The position numbers and the translations under genes were made by a program. Of a stretch of DNA of 64,000 nucleotides, positions 36,464 through 44,418 are shown piece after piece. The stretch spans positions 124,001-188,000 of the forward strand of contig NZ_RXNW01000010.1 in assembly GCF_004283175.1 (NCBI RefSeq), in the 5' to 3' direction. A model generated the notes under the pieces. That model was not told the origin of the DNA. It ran no database searches and was given only the letters and a program-made list of their open reading frames with translations. How positions within the stretch are numbered: the first letter of the stretch is position 1; the number at the start of each line of letters is the position of its first letter. This DNA comes from Legionella longbeachae. GTDB taxonomy: Bacteria > Pseudomonadota > Gammaproteobacteria > Legionellales > Legionellaceae.

Positions 36464-37672
36464 TCAAGAAACAATCAACTCCCGCCTATATAAAGGAACT
36501 TGAAGCAAAAATTCACTCACATTATGCTTCACAACATCTTTAAAACTTTTATTGTACGTGAATACTTTTCTTTGACGCTCAGTACTTGTTCCTGAACTCA
36601 TAATCGATTGAAGGGTAGCAAAATAGGTTTGATAGTTAAGTTGCTCGATATAAGGTTTTAACTTTTCTATCCACTCATTGATATCTTCACGCATTAATTT
36701 GATTTTACCCTCTGTGTTCATCACCAATTCTGCATCCAGGCCATATCGGATTGCCCTCCATTTGTTTTCTCGAGAAAGCCAATAAGGAGGATAGGCTACG
36801 GACTCAAGCCAACTTCCATTATCGGCAAACCAATGAGCCAGAGCATGTATCAAGGCAACTAGAGCCAATGTTTCTGCAAGTGTCGCCGTACCATCACAGA
36901 CACGAATCTCTAATGTTCCAAAATTTGGGCTTGGCCTTAGATCCCACCATAAATCCTTGAGCGACTTTATAGAGCCACATGATTTTAGTGTTTTATATAA
37001 ATGTTCAAAATCTTGCCATGAACGGACATGGTAAGGTTGACCCGCTGTAGGAAGCGCCTCATACGTAGTCGGGCGACATGAAGCGAGTCCAGTGTCTATA
37101 CCTTGCCAAAATGGAGAACTGGAAGAAAGGGCTAACAAATGGGGAAGAAAATACATAAAAAAGTTATTAAACCGTATGCATTCCTCCCCGCTGGACATAC
37201 CTAGATGTACATGTAAGCCGTAGACGCTCATACGGCGTGTAAGCCATTGGTTACGGTCAATTAAGTCTAAATAACGGGCTGTTGGAGAAATTTCCCAGTC
37301 GCAATATTTAGAAAATGGATGGGAACCTGTCGTTGAAAGTAAAATTCCAAGCTTTTTTGATACATGTTGAAGTTCAAATAATGTTGCATAAAGATCATCT
37401 TCAACCTCCTGAACGCTCCCACATTTGTTTGTGTTTACTTCAATGGTACTTAAGTAAAATTCTGGCTTGATTTTTTCCAGATGAGACATCGCAGCAAGAA
37501 TATCCTCTGCTCTCGAACACAAATTGTAGGTTTCTGCATCGATGAGTTGCAGCTCAATTTCCACACCTAAAGTGAGCACTCCTCCACTATTAAAACAAAT
37601 TTCTTCTTGACTGTCGGATTGAGAAATATCATCAGTTAATTTTGATAAGGATTCGTTGAGTTGACTTCGCAT
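36464..37672 (-). CDS. Glutamate-cysteine ligase family 2 (carboxylate-amine ligase, YbdK-like)
   Basis: A 402-residue protein of the GCS2/YbdK carboxylate-amine ligase family (COG2170). Motifs include LGVEIELQLIDAETYNLC (ATP/metal-binding Glu residues) near 32-49, FYLSTIEVNTNKC, YGLHVHLGMSSGEECIRF, and LEIRVCDGTATLAETLALVALIHALAHWF. E. coli YbdK has weak gamma-glutamylcysteine ligase activity; the in vivo role in Legionella is unknown. It is divergent from a marR-type gene with a 213-bp shared upstream region. Confidence 0.88.
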   Translation of the reverse strand: MRSQLNESLSKLTDDISQSDSQEEICFNSGGVLTLGVEIELQLIDAETYNLCSRAEDILAAMSHLEKIKPEFYLSTIEVNTNKCGSVQEVEDDLYATLFELQHVSKKLGILLSTTGSHPFSKYCDWEISPTARYLDLIDRNQWLTRRMSVYGLHVHLGMSSGEECIRFNNFFMYFLPHLLALSSSSPFWQGIDTGLASCRPTTYEALPTAGQPYHVRSWQDFEHLYKTLKSCGSIKSLKDLWWDLRPSPNFGTLEIRVCDGTATLAETLALVALIHALAHWFADNGSWLESVAYPPYWLSRENKWRAIRYGLDAELVMNTEGKIKLMREDINEWIEKLKPYIEQLNYQTYFATLQSIMSSGTSTERQRKVFTYNKSFKDVVKHNVSEFLLQVPLYRRELIVS

Positions 37673-37806
37673 AATTAATCCTTCTTTTTATTATTATTGG
37701 ATGCCATTGGCAAGTCACGCTCTTCGATATTTTTGAGGAGCTCTATATAGTTAGAATGAATAGTCAGGTACAATAGATAGTGCCTTGAATATTCATATCT
37801 ATTGAT

Positions 37807-37826
37807 ATAATTCGTATACAAATTAT
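37807..37826. promoter_or_regulatory. 20-bp palindrome, candidate MarR operator
   Basis: The sequence ATAATTCGTATACAAATTAT is a palindrome with a single mismatched pair around GTATAC. It lies 60 bp before the MarR-family gene and between it and the divergent carboxylate-amine ligase gene. Size and AT-rich symmetry fit a MarR-dimer site. Confidence 0.45.
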
Positions 37827-37885
37827 TTAAGGATACTAACGGTTAATATATTTTTTTTCAACCTTCAATCTTTGAATGATCATCC

Positions 37886-38368
37886 ATGAATAATATTTTA
37901 AAAGACACTAACGAGAAAAATGAACAGCGTGAGACGCAATCTGAACAACGCTCCAGGAGTATCATGCTTGCCTTACGCAAGATCATGCAGCAAATGGATT
38001 TTCATTCACGAAGGTTGAATAAATGCTATGGTTTAACCGTACCACAAATCGTATGCCTGTATGAAATTTATGAGAATGGGATTATGACCATCTCGACTCT
38101 TTCTAAAAGAGTGTATTCATCAATGAGTACTTTAGTAGGGGTAATCGATCGATTGGAAGAAAAAGAATTTGTCCTTCGCACGCGAGATATTAAAGATCGC
38201 CGCATTATCTATATTGATATAACTGCAAAAGGCAGAGAATTCGTAGGAGCAGCCCCATACCTTCTCCACAATAGATTAAATGAAAACCTGCAAGCTTTAG
38301 ACGAAAATGAGCAGATAACTCTTGCTAACTCCATTAATTTACTAGTGAGTTTATTAAAAGATATATAA
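37886..38368 (+). CDS. MarR family transcriptional regulator
   Basis: A 160-residue winged-helix regulator of the MarR family. After a polar N-terminus, it has LTVPQIVCLYEIYENGIMTISTLSKRVYSSMSTLVGVIDRLEEKEFVLRTRDIKDRRIIYIDITAKGREF, which is the helix-turn-helix plus the wing with the conserved D-x-R-D/R-R motif. C-terminal helices are for dimerisation. The ligand is unknown. It probably regulates itself and perhaps the divergent ligase-like gene through the palindrome upstream. Confidence 0.92.
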   Translation: MNNILKDTNEKNEQRETQSEQRSRSIMLALRKIMQQMDFHSRRLNKCYGLTVPQIVCLYEIYENGIMTISTLSKRVYSSMSTLVGVIDRLEEKEFVLRTRDIKDRRIIYIDITAKGREFVGAAPYLLHNRLNENLQALDENEQITLANSINLLVSLLKDI

Positions 38369-38467
38369 CAAAAAATTAGAGTTCTTGCCTCTTTTAAGCC
38401 GGTACATTTGAAATCATATCATTTTGAACTCCCTACCCACTATTTTGATACCACATTTGCAAGAAAG

Positions 38468-38493
38468 GCCTGAGCGAAGGGAATCACTCAGGC
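38468..38493 (+). terminator. Hairpin after the marR-type gene
   Basis: A 7-bp stem GCCTGAG/CTCAGGC with a 12-nt loop lies 100 bp after the MarR gene. There is no T-run, so it may terminate weakly or be a repeat remnant. It lies in the 394-bp gene-free stretch 38369-38762, whose other content is the two operator-like palindromes below. Confidence 0.4.
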
Positions 38494-38599
38494 ACTTATT
38501 GCGAGGTTAAGTGCTATGTTTCTACCACTTTCTCATTTATTTGGACTTTATATGTGAACTTGTTCCATCAAGCGTCACATGTTTTCTTTGGACAATGTG

Positions 38600-38618
38600 G
38601 AAACCTTTTTGGGGTTTC
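38600..38618. promoter_or_regulatory. Operator-like repeat GAAACC-N7-GGTTTC
   Basis: Inverted half-sites GAAACC and GGTTTC separated by 7 bp, about 145 bp before the XRE-type regulator. The same half-sites recur 70 bp downstream with a 3-bp spacer, which suggests one regulator binds both. Confidence 0.4.
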
Positions 38619-38669
38619 AGCTGCACATTATAATGATTTGGATCTTATTGTCAACTTTAAATTTCTAAA

Positions 38670-38686
38670 AGAAACCTTTGGTTTCT
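38670..38686. promoter_or_regulatory. Perfect 17-bp palindrome, candidate operator of the XRE-type regulator
   Basis: AGAAACC-TTT-GGTTTCT is a perfect inverted repeat with 7-bp arms, 76 bp before the start of the HTH gene. Position and symmetry fit an autoregulatory operator. Confidence 0.5.
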
Positions 38687-38762
38687 AAATATTGTTTTTG
38701 TTTGCGCAAAATTTTCATTTTGTTATACTAATGCCATTGCAAATTTCTGTCCCAGCACTCCT

Positions 38763-39239
38763 ATGGAAAAAAAAAACCTTGCGAAACAATTCGCTGATCG
38801 CTTGCGTGATGCAATGATTACTGCGGGCTACCACTCCCAGCGCTCTACCTCTGGAGTATGTATCCATAAGCTTTCTGAAATCACCGGTTATTCACTACAG
38901 ATATGTCGTAAGTATCTTCGTGGCGAAGCTATTCCTGAACCGATTAAACTGGTAGATATTGCTGCAAAACTTCAAGTTTCTCCTGGTTGGTTACTATTTG
39001 GCGATCCTCACCATGATCAAGGCGTTTCGCAAGATAAAATTTCTATTAACAAAAATTTGCTTCACTACCTCTTCGTAAAGGCATCATGTCTCTATAACAG
39101 CTCCTTATCAGAACAAGAAATATCTCGTTTTTTATTGGAGCTAATTAATGACGTCAACCTGATTGATGCCAATGAAGATCAATCAAAAAAAATTATTGAT
39201 TTAGCGTTAGCTTCAGCAAAACATTTTTATAAGCTTTAA
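38763..39239 (+). CDS. XRE-type helix-turn-helix transcriptional regulator
   Basis: A 158-residue protein with an N-terminal phage-repressor-like HTH (about 10-75: FADRLRDAMITAGYHSQRSTSGVCIHKLSEITGYSLQICRKYLRGEAIPEPIKLVDIAAKLQVSPGWLLFG). A helical C-terminal part with no peptidase motif follows, so it is not a self-cleaving repressor. The fifth to fourteenth bases of the gene region form A10, encoding E-K-K-N after the start Met, which could slip. It is not associated with prophage genes here. Targets are unknown; two palindromes upstream suggest autoregulation. Confidence 0.85.
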   Translation: MEKKNLAKQFADRLRDAMITAGYHSQRSTSGVCIHKLSEITGYSLQICRKYLRGEAIPEPIKLVDIAAKLQVSPGWLLFGDPHHDQGVSQDKISINKNLLHYLFVKASCLYNSSLSEQEISRFLLELINDVNLIDANEDQSKKIIDLALASAKHFYKL

Positions 39240-39298
39240 TATTTCTCCATTTGGCCCAATAGTGTTATTATTGCGTTTTAAAAAAACACTAAATTCAA

Positions 39299-39928
39299 AT
39301 GTTACTTCATTATTTATTTATCATAGGTATTTGCGTTGAAGCGATCACGGGGGCATTGGCAGCGGGACGAAAAAAAATGGACTTTTTCGGTGTTATGCTT
39401 ATTGCAAGTATTGCTGCATTAGGTGGTGGAACTGTAAGAGATACATTATTTAACACGTACCCATTAACTTGGGTTGTTCATCCTGAGTACCTCATATATA
39501 CATCGTTATGCGCTTTCCTAACGATATTTATTGCCCATTCCCTAATCCGGATTCTTAAGCTCTTTTTAATCCTTGATGCATTAGGCTTATCTACCTTTGT
39601 CATTATTGGCACTCAAAAAGCACTTCATCACGGATTGTCACCCAGTATCGCGATTATTAGTGGCATGATTACAGGGATCTGTGGGGGGATGTTACGCGAT
39701 ATTTTATGTAATGATATTCCCTTGGTGTTAAGAAAAGAACTTTATGCAGTAATTGCACTTGCTGGTGCACTTCTTTTTATCACTCTAGACTATTCTCTTG
39801 TCCCCGAAAATATTAATGTCATCATTACATTTGCCAGTATTTTTACCGCTCGCCTCGTTGCGATTTTCTTTCATATTGAAATACCCATTTTCGATTATTC
39901 AGAAAGCATCAAAAAGCGCAAGCGATAA
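39299..39928 (+). CDS. Trimeric intracellular cation (TRIC) channel family protein (UPF0126/YadS-like)
   Basis: A 209-residue membrane protein of the UPF0126 family, now known as bacterial TRIC channels (K+-permeable). Seven hydrophobic helices are predicted by eye. The duplicated glycine-rich hallmarks are present: ALGGGTVRDTLFNTYPLTWVVHPEYLIY near residues 40-67 and GICGGMLRDILCNDIPLVLRKELYA near 136-160. The C-terminus is cytoplasmic and basic (KKRKR). It stands alone downstream of the HTH gene. Confidence 0.9.
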   Translation: MLLHYLFIIGICVEAITGALAAGRKKMDFFGVMLIASIAALGGGTVRDTLFNTYPLTWVVHPEYLIYTSLCAFLTIFIAHSLIRILKLFLILDALGLSTFVIIGTQKALHHGLSPSIAIISGMITGICGGMLRDILCNDIPLVLRKELYAVIALAGALLFITLDYSLVPENINVIITFASIFTARLVAIFFHIEIPIFDYSESIKKRKR

Positions 39929-40147
39929 TCCTGATTTGATAGAAAGGAAAATCCCGCTACGTGGTTTTCCGAACTTTTACCCAGTTTTTTTACAGAATTT
40001 ACAATGGCTTAGACCCATGAATATGTTTACGAACGGTTGGATTTGAGTTCAGGTTGAGAGAAATTATTTTAAATAAGCGCAGCATACATTAGTATGTGGT
40101 CGCCGCGCATCCTTGCTTTTGTTTGGAACCAAACCAAACGGCCCTTA

Positions 40148-40639
40148 CTATATCTCTTTCACATCGACAATACTTATTTCTTCTACAGGCACATCTGCAT
40201 GCCCCATATGCTGCCCAGTTTTTACTTTGGCAATAGCGTCCACAACATCCATGCCTTCAACAACTTCGCCAAAAACACAATAACCATATCCCTGCATATG
40301 ATCACCGCTGTAATTTAAAAATGGATTATCAACAACATTAATAAAAAATTGAGCGGTTGCCGAATGAGGGTCCATGGTTCTAGCCATTGCGATTGAACCT
40401 CGCTTATTGGGTTTCGCATTCTTTGCTTCATTTTTGATAGGCTCATGAGTTGTCTTTTGTTTCATATCTGAATCAAGCCCCCCCCCCTGAATCATAAACC
40501 CCGCAATAACACGGTGAAAAATCGTATTATTATAAAAACCACTGCGCACATATTTTAGAAAATTTTCTGCTGTTGCCGGGGTATTTTCTGTATCTAACTG
40601 TATATGGATATCACCTTTAGATGTACTAATTACAATCAT
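40148..40639 (-). CDS. ppiB: Peptidyl-prolyl cis-trans isomerase B (cyclophilin)
   Basis: A cytoplasmic cyclophilin speeding proline isomerisation. The ATG at 40639 ([11 protein letters not shown]) follows AGGAG at 5-6 bp and is preferred over an upstream in-frame codon. The 163-residue protein has [65 protein letters not shown], and [23 protein letters not shown]; active-site R, F, Q and F residues are kept. The conserved G-G-G is encoded by a run of ten G residues (40478-40487 on this strand as C10), an unusual slippage-prone tract in this AT-rich genome. Confidence 0.96.
   Translation of the reverse strand: MIVISTSKGDIHIQLDTENTPATAENFLKYVRSGFYNNTIFHRVIAGFMIQGGGLDSDMKQKTTHEPIKNEAKNAKPNKRGSIAMARTMDPHSATAQFFINVVDNPFLNYSGDHMQGYGYCVFGEVVEGMDVVDAIAKVKTGQHMGHADVPVEEISIVDVKEI
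40478..40487 (-). repeat. ppiB: Homopolymer tract G10 inside ppiB
   Basis: Ten consecutive G residues on the coding strand (C10 on the plus strand) encode three glycines of the conserved IQGGG loop. With 10 G residues the gene is in frame; nine or eleven would cut the protein after about 54 residues. Synonymous Gly codons could have broken the run, so its presence is notable. Confidence 0.7.
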
Positions 40640-40774
40640 TATCGCTCCTGTCATTTTTAAGTTAATGCTAAATAGCGCCTATTTGGGGATATAAAAATTT
40701 TCAGTACTTTTATATCTTGTGAATTTTAACTCCGATGCTTGAAATAACATTCACTAACGCCATAAAAGGCATAG

Positions 40775-41935
40775 TTATAAAGCGCTCTCATTAATTATCA
40801 AATCACGCATTTTATCACAAACATCATGCATGACATGAACATTATGAATACTCGCTAATGCCGTAAATAAATTTGTTTTTTGCTTTGAGAGCTGATGCAA
40901 ATAAGCACGTGAGTAATGGCGACATGTATAACAGGTACATTGTGCCATTATTGGTGACATATCATCAGCAAAACATGATTTTTTTATTTGAATTCGCTCG
41001 TTTTCATACTCACTGGCAAAACGCAACCAGTTACCTTCCCGTACAAGCTCACCACAATACAAGGAACCATGGCGCGCATTACGAGTTGGCGCTACACAAT
41101 CAAACATATCGACTCCTTCTGCCACCACATCCAAGAGATCCTGCGGCGACATTCCAACACCCATGGTATAACGAGGTTTATTTTCAGGTAAATAATCGTG
41201 AACCCAGCGGATGACTTCCACTGTAGTGACCATATTAAATCCTATGGTTTCGCCGCCTATAGCAATACCGTCTGGGTTCATTGAAGTTACAAAATCTGCG
41301 CTTTCACGGCGCAGATCTTTAAAAGTTCCGCCTTGAATTATGCCAAAAAGCGCTTGCTCATATCCATATAGTGAATTGGGGTATTGACGATGATAATCCA
41401 TTGATTGCTTTAACCAGCGATGCGTGCGCGTCATGATATGACTCACTTCATCCCTGGTACAACTATCTGGAGTACATTGGTCAAATGCCATAATTATGTC
41501 AGCACCAATAATTTTCTGAGTTTCCAAGGACATCTCTGGCGTCATGTGAATCAAGCCCTGACTGCCAGGCAATTTAAAATGCGCCCCCTCTTCATCAATA
41601 GTACAAATTTCATTATTCTTGGATAAACTAAAAACTTGGAAACCACCACTATCGGTTAACATAGGGCCATGCCATCCCATAAAAGGATGCATCCCTCCTG
41701 CTTGCTCAATAACTTTCATTCCTGGTGCACATAACATATGATAGGTGTTACCCCCTAAAATAATTTGGCTATGTGCCTCATGCAATTCAACTGGAGTCAT
41801 ATTGTTGACACCCGCTCGGGTACCTACTGGCATAAAAACAGGGGTAATAAATTCACCATGGGCGGTAACAACACGCGTCACGCGTGCCTTAGTAGCTGAG
41901 TGTTTATGTAACACCTGGCAGGAGAAAGTTTTCAT
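40775..41935 (-). CDS. tgt: tRNA-guanine transglycosylase family protein, variant substrate loop
   Basis: Tgt swaps guanine-34 of GUN-anticodon tRNAs for preQ1 (most bacteria) or queuine. From the ATG at 41935 the protein has 386 residues. Catalytic aspartates D95 (TDSGGFQVFSL), D152 (FDQCTP) and D279 (GVDMFDCVAPTRNARHG) are present, as are the zinc ligands CTCYTCRHYSRAYLHQL...IHN. The substrate loop that reads G-G-L-A-V-G-E in canonical bacterial Tgt is G227-G-E-T-I-G-F here, and other segments (GGNTYHML) also differ. It stands alone, not in the queA-tgt-yajC-secD cluster. It may be a second Tgt accepting queuine. Confidence 0.85.
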   Translation of the reverse strand: MKTFSCQVLHKHSATKARVTRVVTAHGEFITPVFMPVGTRAGVNNMTPVELHEAHSQIILGGNTYHMLCAPGMKVIEQAGGMHPFMGWHGPMLTDSGGFQVFSLSKNNEICTIDEEGAHFKLPGSQGLIHMTPEMSLETQKIIGADIIMAFDQCTPDSCTRDEVSHIMTRTHRWLKQSMDYHRQYPNSLYGYEQALFGIIQGGTFKDLRRESADFVTSMNPDGIAIGGETIGFNMVTTVEVIRWVHDYLPENKPRYTMGVGMSPQDLLDVVAEGVDMFDCVAPTRNARHGSLYCGELVREGNWLRFASEYENERIQIKKSCFADDMSPIMAQCTCYTCRHYSRAYLHQLSKQKTNLFTALASIHNVHVMHDVCDKMRDLIINESAL

Positions 41936-42166
41936 TTGATAAAAATAACTCAAAACATGCGATCATATCTAAGTCAAACTTAGATTACCAGCTTGAGGCA
42001 TATTAAAAATTATGCAATTTATGATATCATGCGCAAAATTGATGAAAGCACCGCCTTATTCATCGACATTCGTAACCATTCACCACAGCTTCAAAGCTTA
42101 GAAAAAATCTGCATGGATACAGGCTACAGTGATGAAAGTTACCCAAATTCTAATAAGGATTCCAAT

Positions 42167-43258
42167 ATGCCCGGTTCAAACTCTAATTTATTTATGATTG
42201 ATCTTGAAGGCACTGAGCTTTCTGATATTGAACGAAAAATCTTGAAACACCCTAACCTTGGAGCGGTCATTCTTTTCACCCGCAACTTCGCTAATCCAGA
42301 ACAATTAGAAAAATTAACCTCGGAAATTCACGCGCTCAATCCAGATATTTTCATAGCTACTGATCATGAAGGCGGATTTATCCAGCGCTTTTTACGCCAT
42401 GGCTTCCGCGCTTTACCCGCTGCTCGTGTCTATGGTGATGTATATGACCTATCCCCCGAAGCAGGGATTAAACTCGCAAGACAGTATGGAGAGGTCATGG
42501 CCAAGGATTTATTAACGTGTGGTGTTGATTTAAGCCTTGCACCTGTTCTTGATTTACATGACATGAGTCCTATTATTGCTCACTTAGATCGCTCTTTCCA
42601 CCATGATCCTGATGCAGTTACAGCTCTGGCAAACGCATTCATTGAGGGAATGAATACTGTAGGAATGCCTGCCGTAGGCAAACACTTTCCTGGACATGGT
42701 CGGATCAGTTCCGATTCACACACCACAATGCCTGTTTCCACTGCTTCTTTTGATCAATTGAAAAGCAGGGACTTAAAACCATTTATTGAGTTAATAAGCA
42801 ACGAGCGTTTAAGCGCGATCATGCCTGCTCATGTGACTTATAAGGCTGTGGACGCCAATAAACCGGCTGGCTTTTCAGCGATTTGGTTACAAGAAATTTT
42901 ACGCCACGAGTTAGGATTTACCGGTTTGATTTTGAGCGATTGCTTGAGTATGACCGGTGCGGATATAGGTAATTTAAAGACACGCGCTGAAGAAGCACTT
43001 AATGCAGGTTGTGATATGTTGATCGTCTGCCACCAACCACGACATATACTCTTGGAATTATTGCAAAATGTAGCATTTCCCCAATCCGACGAATCGGCTA
43101 TGCGTATTATCCAGTTTAAAAGCCAAATGTTCCGATTTTCTCATTCTGAAAAAAATCAAGTGGTACCTTCTTTATCGCACACTTTGCTTGGGCAGCAAGA
43201 ACATCATACAGATTGCACGAGTCAAAATTTGCAGTTTAATACTTCAAAAACAATTTAG
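42167..43258 (+). CDS. nagZ: Beta-N-acetylhexosaminidase, glycoside hydrolase family 3 (NagZ)
   Basis: NagZ is a cytoplasmic enzyme of peptidoglycan recycling that removes GlcNAc from 1,6-anhydroMurNAc peptides. I start at the ATG at 42167 (MPGSNSNLFMIDLEG), which follows AAGGA at 7-bp spacing and matches the family N-terminus; a frame open back to 41993 would add 58 unrelated residues. The 363-residue protein has ATDHEGGFIQRF, AVGKHFPGHGRISSDSHTTMP with the catalytic Asp-His dyad, and the nucleophile Asp in LILSDCLSMTGADI. A C-terminal Gln/Ser/His-rich tail of about 40 residues is not typical. Confidence 0.93.
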   Translation: MPGSNSNLFMIDLEGTELSDIERKILKHPNLGAVILFTRNFANPEQLEKLTSEIHALNPDIFIATDHEGGFIQRFLRHGFRALPAARVYGDVYDLSPEAGIKLARQYGEVMAKDLLTCGVDLSLAPVLDLHDMSPIIAHLDRSFHHDPDAVTALANAFIEGMNTVGMPAVGKHFPGHGRISSDSHTTMPVSTASFDQLKSRDLKPFIELISNERLSAIMPAHVTYKAVDANKPAGFSAIWLQEILRHELGFTGLILSDCLSMTGADIGNLKTRAEEALNAGCDMLIVCHQPRHILLELLQNVAFPQSDESAMRIIQFKSQMFRFSHSEKNQVVPSLSHTLLGQQEHHTDCTSQNLQFNTSKTI

Positions 43259-43381
43259 TGCTTGCCTTGTAAAAACGCGAGCATATTGATCTAACGAGTT
43301 CGCCGGAAGCAACTTAATGATCGACAACAAGTAACGTTGCGAGACCCAATAAAAAATTACTCGTGATAAATACTTTATAGC

Positions 43382-43888
43382 TTAGAAATTTTCATGGAGA
43401 GCGCTTTTTCGTGTATGCCAAAACAAAAAGCATCCCATCAATGCTATAAATAAAAAATACAGCGCACTCCAACCAGGCATTGAAATTCCTAACAACCGCC
43501 AATTGACTTCAGCACAGTCACCAGTTCCTAAAAACAGAGTTTTGACCACTGTCTGCCAGGGAAAATAACGAATTAAAACGTCTAAACCCGGCATACACGC
43601 GGGTGCCTTTCCCACCGGTAAAGACTGCAACCATAATTGGCGTAACGAAAAATATAAGCCCGCACATGCGAAGATGATTTGCAAGACACAAATAATATGA
43701 GCCTTTTTTAACGTGTAAAAACTTACGCCCATAATCGCCAATAATAAAAAAACACAAATACGCTGCATCATGCATAATGGACAAGGCATCAATCCAACAA
43801 CATATTCAAAATAGAAAGAGGCGAATAGTACAAATGCGGTCAATGCTGCATTGAATGTTTGAAATTTTCGATAAGTATTTTTTCTCAT
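43382..43888 (-). CDS. dsbB: Disulfide bond formation protein B
   Basis: DsbB is a four-helix inner-membrane protein that reoxidises DsbA and passes electrons to quinone. The 168-residue protein has the first periplasmic pair C36-P-L-C39 in [13 protein letters not shown] and the second pair C98 (KAPACMPG) and C125 (GTGDCAEV). All four catalytic cysteines and the R near the quinone site are present. The start overlaps the upstream cytochrome c gene by 4 bp. Confidence 0.95.
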   Translation of the reverse strand: MRKNTYRKFQTFNAALTAFVLFASFYFEYVVGLMPCPLCMMQRICVFLLLAIMGVSFYTLKKAHIICVLQIIFACAGLYFSLRQLWLQSLPVGKAPACMPGLDVLIRYFPWQTVVKTLFLGTGDCAEVNWRLLGISMPGWSALYFLFIALMGCFLFWHTRKSALHENF

Positions 43889-44283
43889 GATTTTGGCAAC
43901 ATATAGGATATGGCAGCTTTAAGATCATCTTCATTACATTTAATACAAGTGCCTTTTGCTGGCATAGCATTTAAACCTTTAAGTGAAGATGCAATTAAGT
44001 CATCCAACGTTCTCCCTGTCAATCTGGGCTTCCAATCTTGTTCATTTCTAAATCTAGGTGCTCCAGCCAGGCCATCCTTATGACAGACAACGCAGTATCG
44101 TTCATATATTTCTTGTCCAAGTTCTTCATCACGCGTAGTTTTATTTTCTGATTTGACTTCATTTTGTACAGATACTTGGCCTATAGGTTGAATTCTTAAT
44201 TGAATTTCCTGTTGTTGCGTTTCATTACTAGCATACACCATCAATGAAAAACAATACAATGAAAGCAAAAATCGTAACCTCAT
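43885..44283 (-). CDS. Cytochrome c5-type c-type cytochrome
   Basis: A 132-residue exported monoheme cytochrome c. It has a signal peptide (about 1-18, [18 protein letters not shown]), a polar linker, heme motif C64-V-V-C67-H68, a probable axial ligand M107 in [10 protein letters not shown], and a second cysteine pair (C113, C116) typical of cytochrome c5. It ends in AISYMLPKS. It probably carries electrons in the periplasm. It overlaps dsbB by 4 bp, which suggests co-expression. Confidence 0.9.
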   Translation of the reverse strand: MRLRFLLSLYCFSLMVYASNETQQQEIQLRIQPIGQVSVQNEVKSENKTTRDEELGQEIYERYCVVCHKDGLAGAPRFRNEQDWKPRLTGRTLDDLIASSLKGLNAMPAKGTCIKCNEDDLKAAISYMLPKS

Positions 44284-44418
44284 GCCCCTACACCATCATG
44301 ATAATAAGCAATGATAATACAGAGAAGTGATTTTTTTTTCCAGATAATGAAATTAAAAGAATAGAAAAAATCATTCGACATAAAGGCATGAAATGCATTT
44401 ATGCCGAACACGCCTGAA

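Noticed and set aside
38763-39239. Idea that the XRE-type gene marks a prophage
   Set aside because: No integrase, structural or lysis genes are near; neighbours are ordinary chromosomal genes.
39798-40318. Short open frames at 39798-40046 and 40094-40318
   Set aside because: The first overlaps the TRIC-like gene in another frame, the second is antisense to ppiB and its leader; no family resemblance.
41993-42166. Longer start for nagZ
   Set aside because: The extra 58 residues do not resemble NagZ and the ATG at 42167 has a better ribosome-binding site (AAGGA).
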